A stretch of DNA of 64,000 bases from Fibrobacter sp. UWR2. Its GTDB lineage: Bacteria > Fibrobacterota > Fibrobacteria > Fibrobacterales > Fibrobacteraceae. A program made the translations under genes and the position numbers. Numbering within the stretch: position 1 is the stretch's first letter; each line of letters begins with the position of its first letter. Location: positions 496,001 to 560,000 of the forward strand of contig NZ_MWQE01000001.1 in the NCBI RefSeq assembly GCF_002210285.1, read 5' to 3'. Positions 61,356 to 64,000 of the stretch are shown in pieces. The notes under the pieces are model-generated. The model saw only the letters and a program-made list of their open reading frames with translations, ran no database searches and had not been told where the DNA came from.

Positions 61356-64000
61356 ATGAAAAAAAATATTGCAGCTGGACTGGCTCTTACGGCAGTATCC
61401 TTTGGTTTGGTCTGTATCGCACCGGCACACGCCGATGTGGCTGGGGCCGCTAACCTCGACATCGTGGTGCGCGACTTCCCCGTGAACCATCCCGACTTTG
61501 AAAACTTCTCCGAAGAATTCGCTAGTACGGGTGACAAGGACGGTGGTAGATATTGCAGGAATAATGGCGCTACCGGTACCGGATTGTGCGGCGAATTGAT
61601 CTATAATACCGGCAAGCCCGGTTATGACATCAACTGGATGAACCTGGCTTCGATGCATAACTCCTGCGGTAACAAGCGTTCCAAGGCCGGTGCTTGGATT
61701 GGCCTGGACGGCTACCCCAACGTAGCGAACATGTTCTTGCCCTCTTACCTGCAGATGGTGTCGACCAAGGATACCCTCCAGTACGGTGAATGCAAGGACA
61801 AGGTTAACAACCGTATCCAGCGTGGTTACAAGACTTACATAGACGGCATGGTCAGTGGTACCAAGTGCGGCAATGGCGGCGTTGCATGGTCCAACCCCGT
61901 GTACTACACGCCGGGCATGGTTCAGTCTTACCTCTCCTTCGATAGGGGCCCGACTGGCGATATCGATATGCTTGATGGTGTGCATATCCTGAAGGCTCAG
62001 GACTTGTGCGACAACACCTACTTTGATCAGTGGTATTCCGATGGAAACGGTTTTGCCAAGCGCAGTAACACGATTCTTGTGCTCCCGGCAGTAAACACGG
62101 GTACGTCTTCGAAGAACATCTATTCCATTGACTACAACTACAGTAACGGTGGTTACTTCCCGCTCGATATCGTTGATACGACGACGCAGGTCCGTTCGGG
62201 CATGGCGACCAAGGCGAATGGCGGCTGTACAACGGACCAGTGTGACCAGTGGGGCCCGCAGACATACTCCATCTTCTGCCCGCCGTACAAGTACGAATAC
62301 GACTCTACCCAGACCGACATGATGGGTACCAACACGTTTAACCTGTGCCAGCGTTGGCTCGCTGCCGGTGGCCCGAGGGATCCGAACGCCGCTCTGAACG
62401 CATTCCAGATGGGCTCTGATGTCGATGCTCGCCACTTGCGCAACTACGGCTTCACCATGATGGGCTACGCCAAGTTCAAGTACCATTCCAAGAACCAGGT
62501 CAATGCCACCACAGGCCAGCCTGATCCGGAAATCTTCGAGTTCACGGGTGACGACGACATGTGGATCTTCGTGGACGGCGTGCTGGTGGTGGACCTCGGC
62601 GGTACTCACCTTGCTACTCCGGGCCGTGTGGATATTTCCGTGCTTGCCAAGAATGGCCACGGCTGCTCGACCGACCCGATGCTTGGTGCTGCAGGCTATG
62701 GCCTTCCGCCGCTTTCCGACCAGACCGCGACGGGCCAGAACTGCCAGTTGAAGCCTGATGGCTCTTGGGCCGACAACACCTGGCACCACTTGCACTTCTT
62801 CTATGCTGACCGTCAGTCCGATGGTTCCAACATGTACATGCGTACGTCCCTTGCTGAAATTGCCCCGACCAAGTATGGTCAGCCGACGGTTACCGGTGCC
62901 GAAGTGACCGTGACCGACGGTGTTGCGACGACAAGCCTTATCTTGAATACCGAACTCTCTGATGAGACCTTGGCTGCTATGATGGCCGGAGGCCAGAGCG
63001 AAACGGTTCCGTCCCTCGTTGTTACTCACTGCTCTAACTTCGATATCGCGTCGTCTTCTTGCTTGGCCTACGATACTTTGGGCCTGTACGTCAAGGACAT
63101 TCACTTCGTTATCGACAAGGGTGCCGACGGTATCGTTTACGACATCCAGGGTGTCGTGAAGGACAAGGCGGGTAACGAAGTTACCATCCAGTCGGGTGAC
63201 CAGATTGCGTTCAACTACCCGAACCAGGATCCGCTGAGCGAAACCTACAACGTCTGGACGCAGTCGATGACTTTCTACATTACCTCGAAGGCCGGCAAGG
63301 TTGTGGATGCCTTCCCGACGGAATGGGCTACGGCGACATTGCTCGTGAACCCGACGACGGTTATCGAGATGAAGGATACGACCCTTGTGCGTCCGGAATT
63401 CGACAACAAGACTCTCACCGACAAGGCTAGCAGCAATGGCGGAGACCTCGAACCTAATTCTACGGGTGAACTCCTGATTACGCCGCTTCCGGCTGCATTC
63501 ATTGACGGCGGTGACCAGAATACTTGGCTCAAAGATCACTGGACTGACATCACTGCTGCTGCAACGGGTGCAAATGGACATCCTGCTGGCGGTGTGAGCG
63601 ACAGGCTTTTCCCGGGTGTGATGATTGATGACGACAATCCCAATGGCGCCGTTTCCGCTCGTTGTTATGCCGATGCCGCTGGCACCGAAAGCTGCTCTAG
63701 CATTTCGTTCCGTACATCGCAGCCGTTCCAGGTTAACGTGCGTGTGTTCGACCACCTCGGCCACTTCATTGGCCAGTACACGGAAGGTGTTACCGATGTG
63801 ACGAAGTTCCAGACTATGATGAAGGCCCAGACTGTCCCCAATGCAACGTCGAACGTTTGTGTTGACGCTTCTACTGGTCAGTCGGCAGAAGTGACTGGTG
63901 TTGGTGAAATGATGGTCACGATCAAGATGTACCCGATTTCCCAGCAGGGTCGCAAGATTGCTACTGGCCCGTACATCTACCAGGTGTCCATTATTAAGGA
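61356..64000 (+). CDS. Fibro-slime domain surface protein (3' end outside window)
   Basis: At least 881 codons, open to the end of the window. The signal peptide ends near APAHADVAG. Residues about 30-480 hold the Fibrobacter fibro-slime region, with the PA14-like core EFTGDDDMWIFVDGVLVVDLGG preceded by many cysteines and aromatic residues (core quoted in part). The later part has beta domains, and near the end of the window a FlgD-like tail (VNVRVFDHLGHFIGQY, then IATGPYIYQV) similar to the GH9 protein tail. Fibro-slime proteins of F. succinogenes have been linked to attachment to cellulose; that role here is inferred. GGTGGAG lies about 13 nt before the ATG, with TATATTTAGG boxes further up. 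Confidence 0.88.
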   Translation, partial: MKKNIAAGLALTAVSFGLVCIAPAHADVAGAANLDIVVRDFPVNHPDFENFSEEFASTGDKDGGRYCRNNGATGTGLCGELIYNTGKPGYDINWMNLASMHNSCGNKRSKAGAWIGLDGYPNVANMFLPSYLQMVSTKDTLQYGECKDKVNNRIQRGYKTYIDGMVSGTKCGNGGVAWSNPVYYTPGMVQSYLSFDRGPTGDIDMLDGVHILKAQDLCDNTYFDQWYSDGNGFAKRSNTILVLPAVNTGTSSKNIYSIDYNYSNGGYFPLDIVDTTTQVRSGMATKANGGCTTDQCDQWGPQTYSIFCPPYKYEYDSTQTDMMGTNTFNLCQRWLAAGGPRDPNAALNAFQMGSDVDARHLRNYGFTMMGYAKFKYHSKNQVNATTGQPDPEIFEFTGDDDMWIFVDGVLVVDLGGTHLATPGRVDISVLAKNGHGCSTDPMLGAAGYGLPPLSDQTATGQNCQLKPDGSWADNTWHHLHFFYADRQSDGSNMYMRTSLAEIAPTKYGQPTVTGAEVTVTDGVATTSLILNTELSDETLAAMMAGGQSETVPSLVVTHCSNFDIASSSCLAYDTLGLYVKDIHFVIDKGADGIVYDIQGVVKDKAGNEVTIQSGDQIAFNYPNQDPLSETYNVWTQSMTFYITSKAGKVVDAFPTEWATATLLVNPTTVIEMKDTTLVRPEFDNKTLTDKASSNGGDLEPNSTGELLITPLPAAFIDGGDQNTWLKDHWTDITAAATGANGHPAGGVSDRLFPGVMIDDDNPNGAVSARCYADAAGTESCSSISFRTSQPFQVNVRVFDHLGHFIGQYTEGVTDVTKFQTMMKAQTVPNATSNVCVDASTGQSAEVTGVGEMMVTIKMYPISQQGRKIATGPYIYQVSIIK

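Overview
The window comes from a member of Fibrobacter (F. succinogenes or a close relative). Three protein families first defined as F. succinogenes paralogous families occur together here: the TIGR02147/DUF4423 regulators (three copies), the TIGR02145 'major paralogous domain', and the fibro-slime (PA14-like) domain. A giant GH9 cellulase-type protein, poly-serine linkers, many lipoproteins and T9SS/FlgD-like C-terminal tails fit the same lineage. No tRNA, rRNA, CRISPR array, prophage or insertion sequence was found. The region looks like ordinary chromosome with a strong cell-envelope and polysaccharide-degradation component.

Layout. 1-2.8 kb (minus): the start of a geranylgeranyl-reductase-like flavoprotein, its dicluster ferredoxin, then regulator-lipoprotein module 1. 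3-4.9 kb: secreted M6 metalloprotease. 5.0-19.5 kb: a tight 13-gene complex I operon, nuoBCDEFGHIJKLMN, with no nuoA and with several added domains. 19.6-27.5 kb: two lipoproteins (one with eight two-cysteine repeats and a TIGR02145 domain), ispF, and a 1,235-aa GLUG-repeat surface protein. 27.7-32.4 kb: Na/Pi cotransporter, an unusual structured tandem element, an Ala/Pro/Glu-rich envelope protein, class I fumarase. 32.6-34.7 kb: module 2. 34.6-44.1 kb: metabolic and housekeeping genes (pseudouridine synthase, acyl-ACP thioesterase, CBM9-like protein, spoVG-comM, folB, pgk, hisH). 44.3-46 kb: module 3. 46-47.6 kb (minus): pheA-rph. 47.9-54.2 kb: GH9 protein of 2,115 aa. 54.3-61.2 kb: NlpC/P60 and BACON-like lipoproteins, bioB, outer-membrane barrel proteins, argG. 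61.4 kb to the end: a fibro-slime protein that runs off the window.

How the genes fit together. Complex I, fumarase, pgk and biotin synthase agree with an anaerobic sugar fermenter that makes succinate through fumarate. The GH9, M6, GLUG and fibro-slime proteins and the barrel proteins form the cell-surface and degradation layer. The clearest candidate for an undescribed system is a regulator-lipoprotein module that occurs three times. Each copy has a TIGR02147 HTH regulator immediately followed by, or overlapping, a lipoprotein whose N-terminus carries a shared C[ST]-x(n)-AG-x(3)-ET motif and whose cargo resembles carbohydrate-binding or sensing domains. A second pattern is promoter architecture: about ten genes have a TATATT-like box (similar to the Bacteroidota TAnnTTTG element) only 6-7 nt before the start codon, which predicts leaderless mRNAs.
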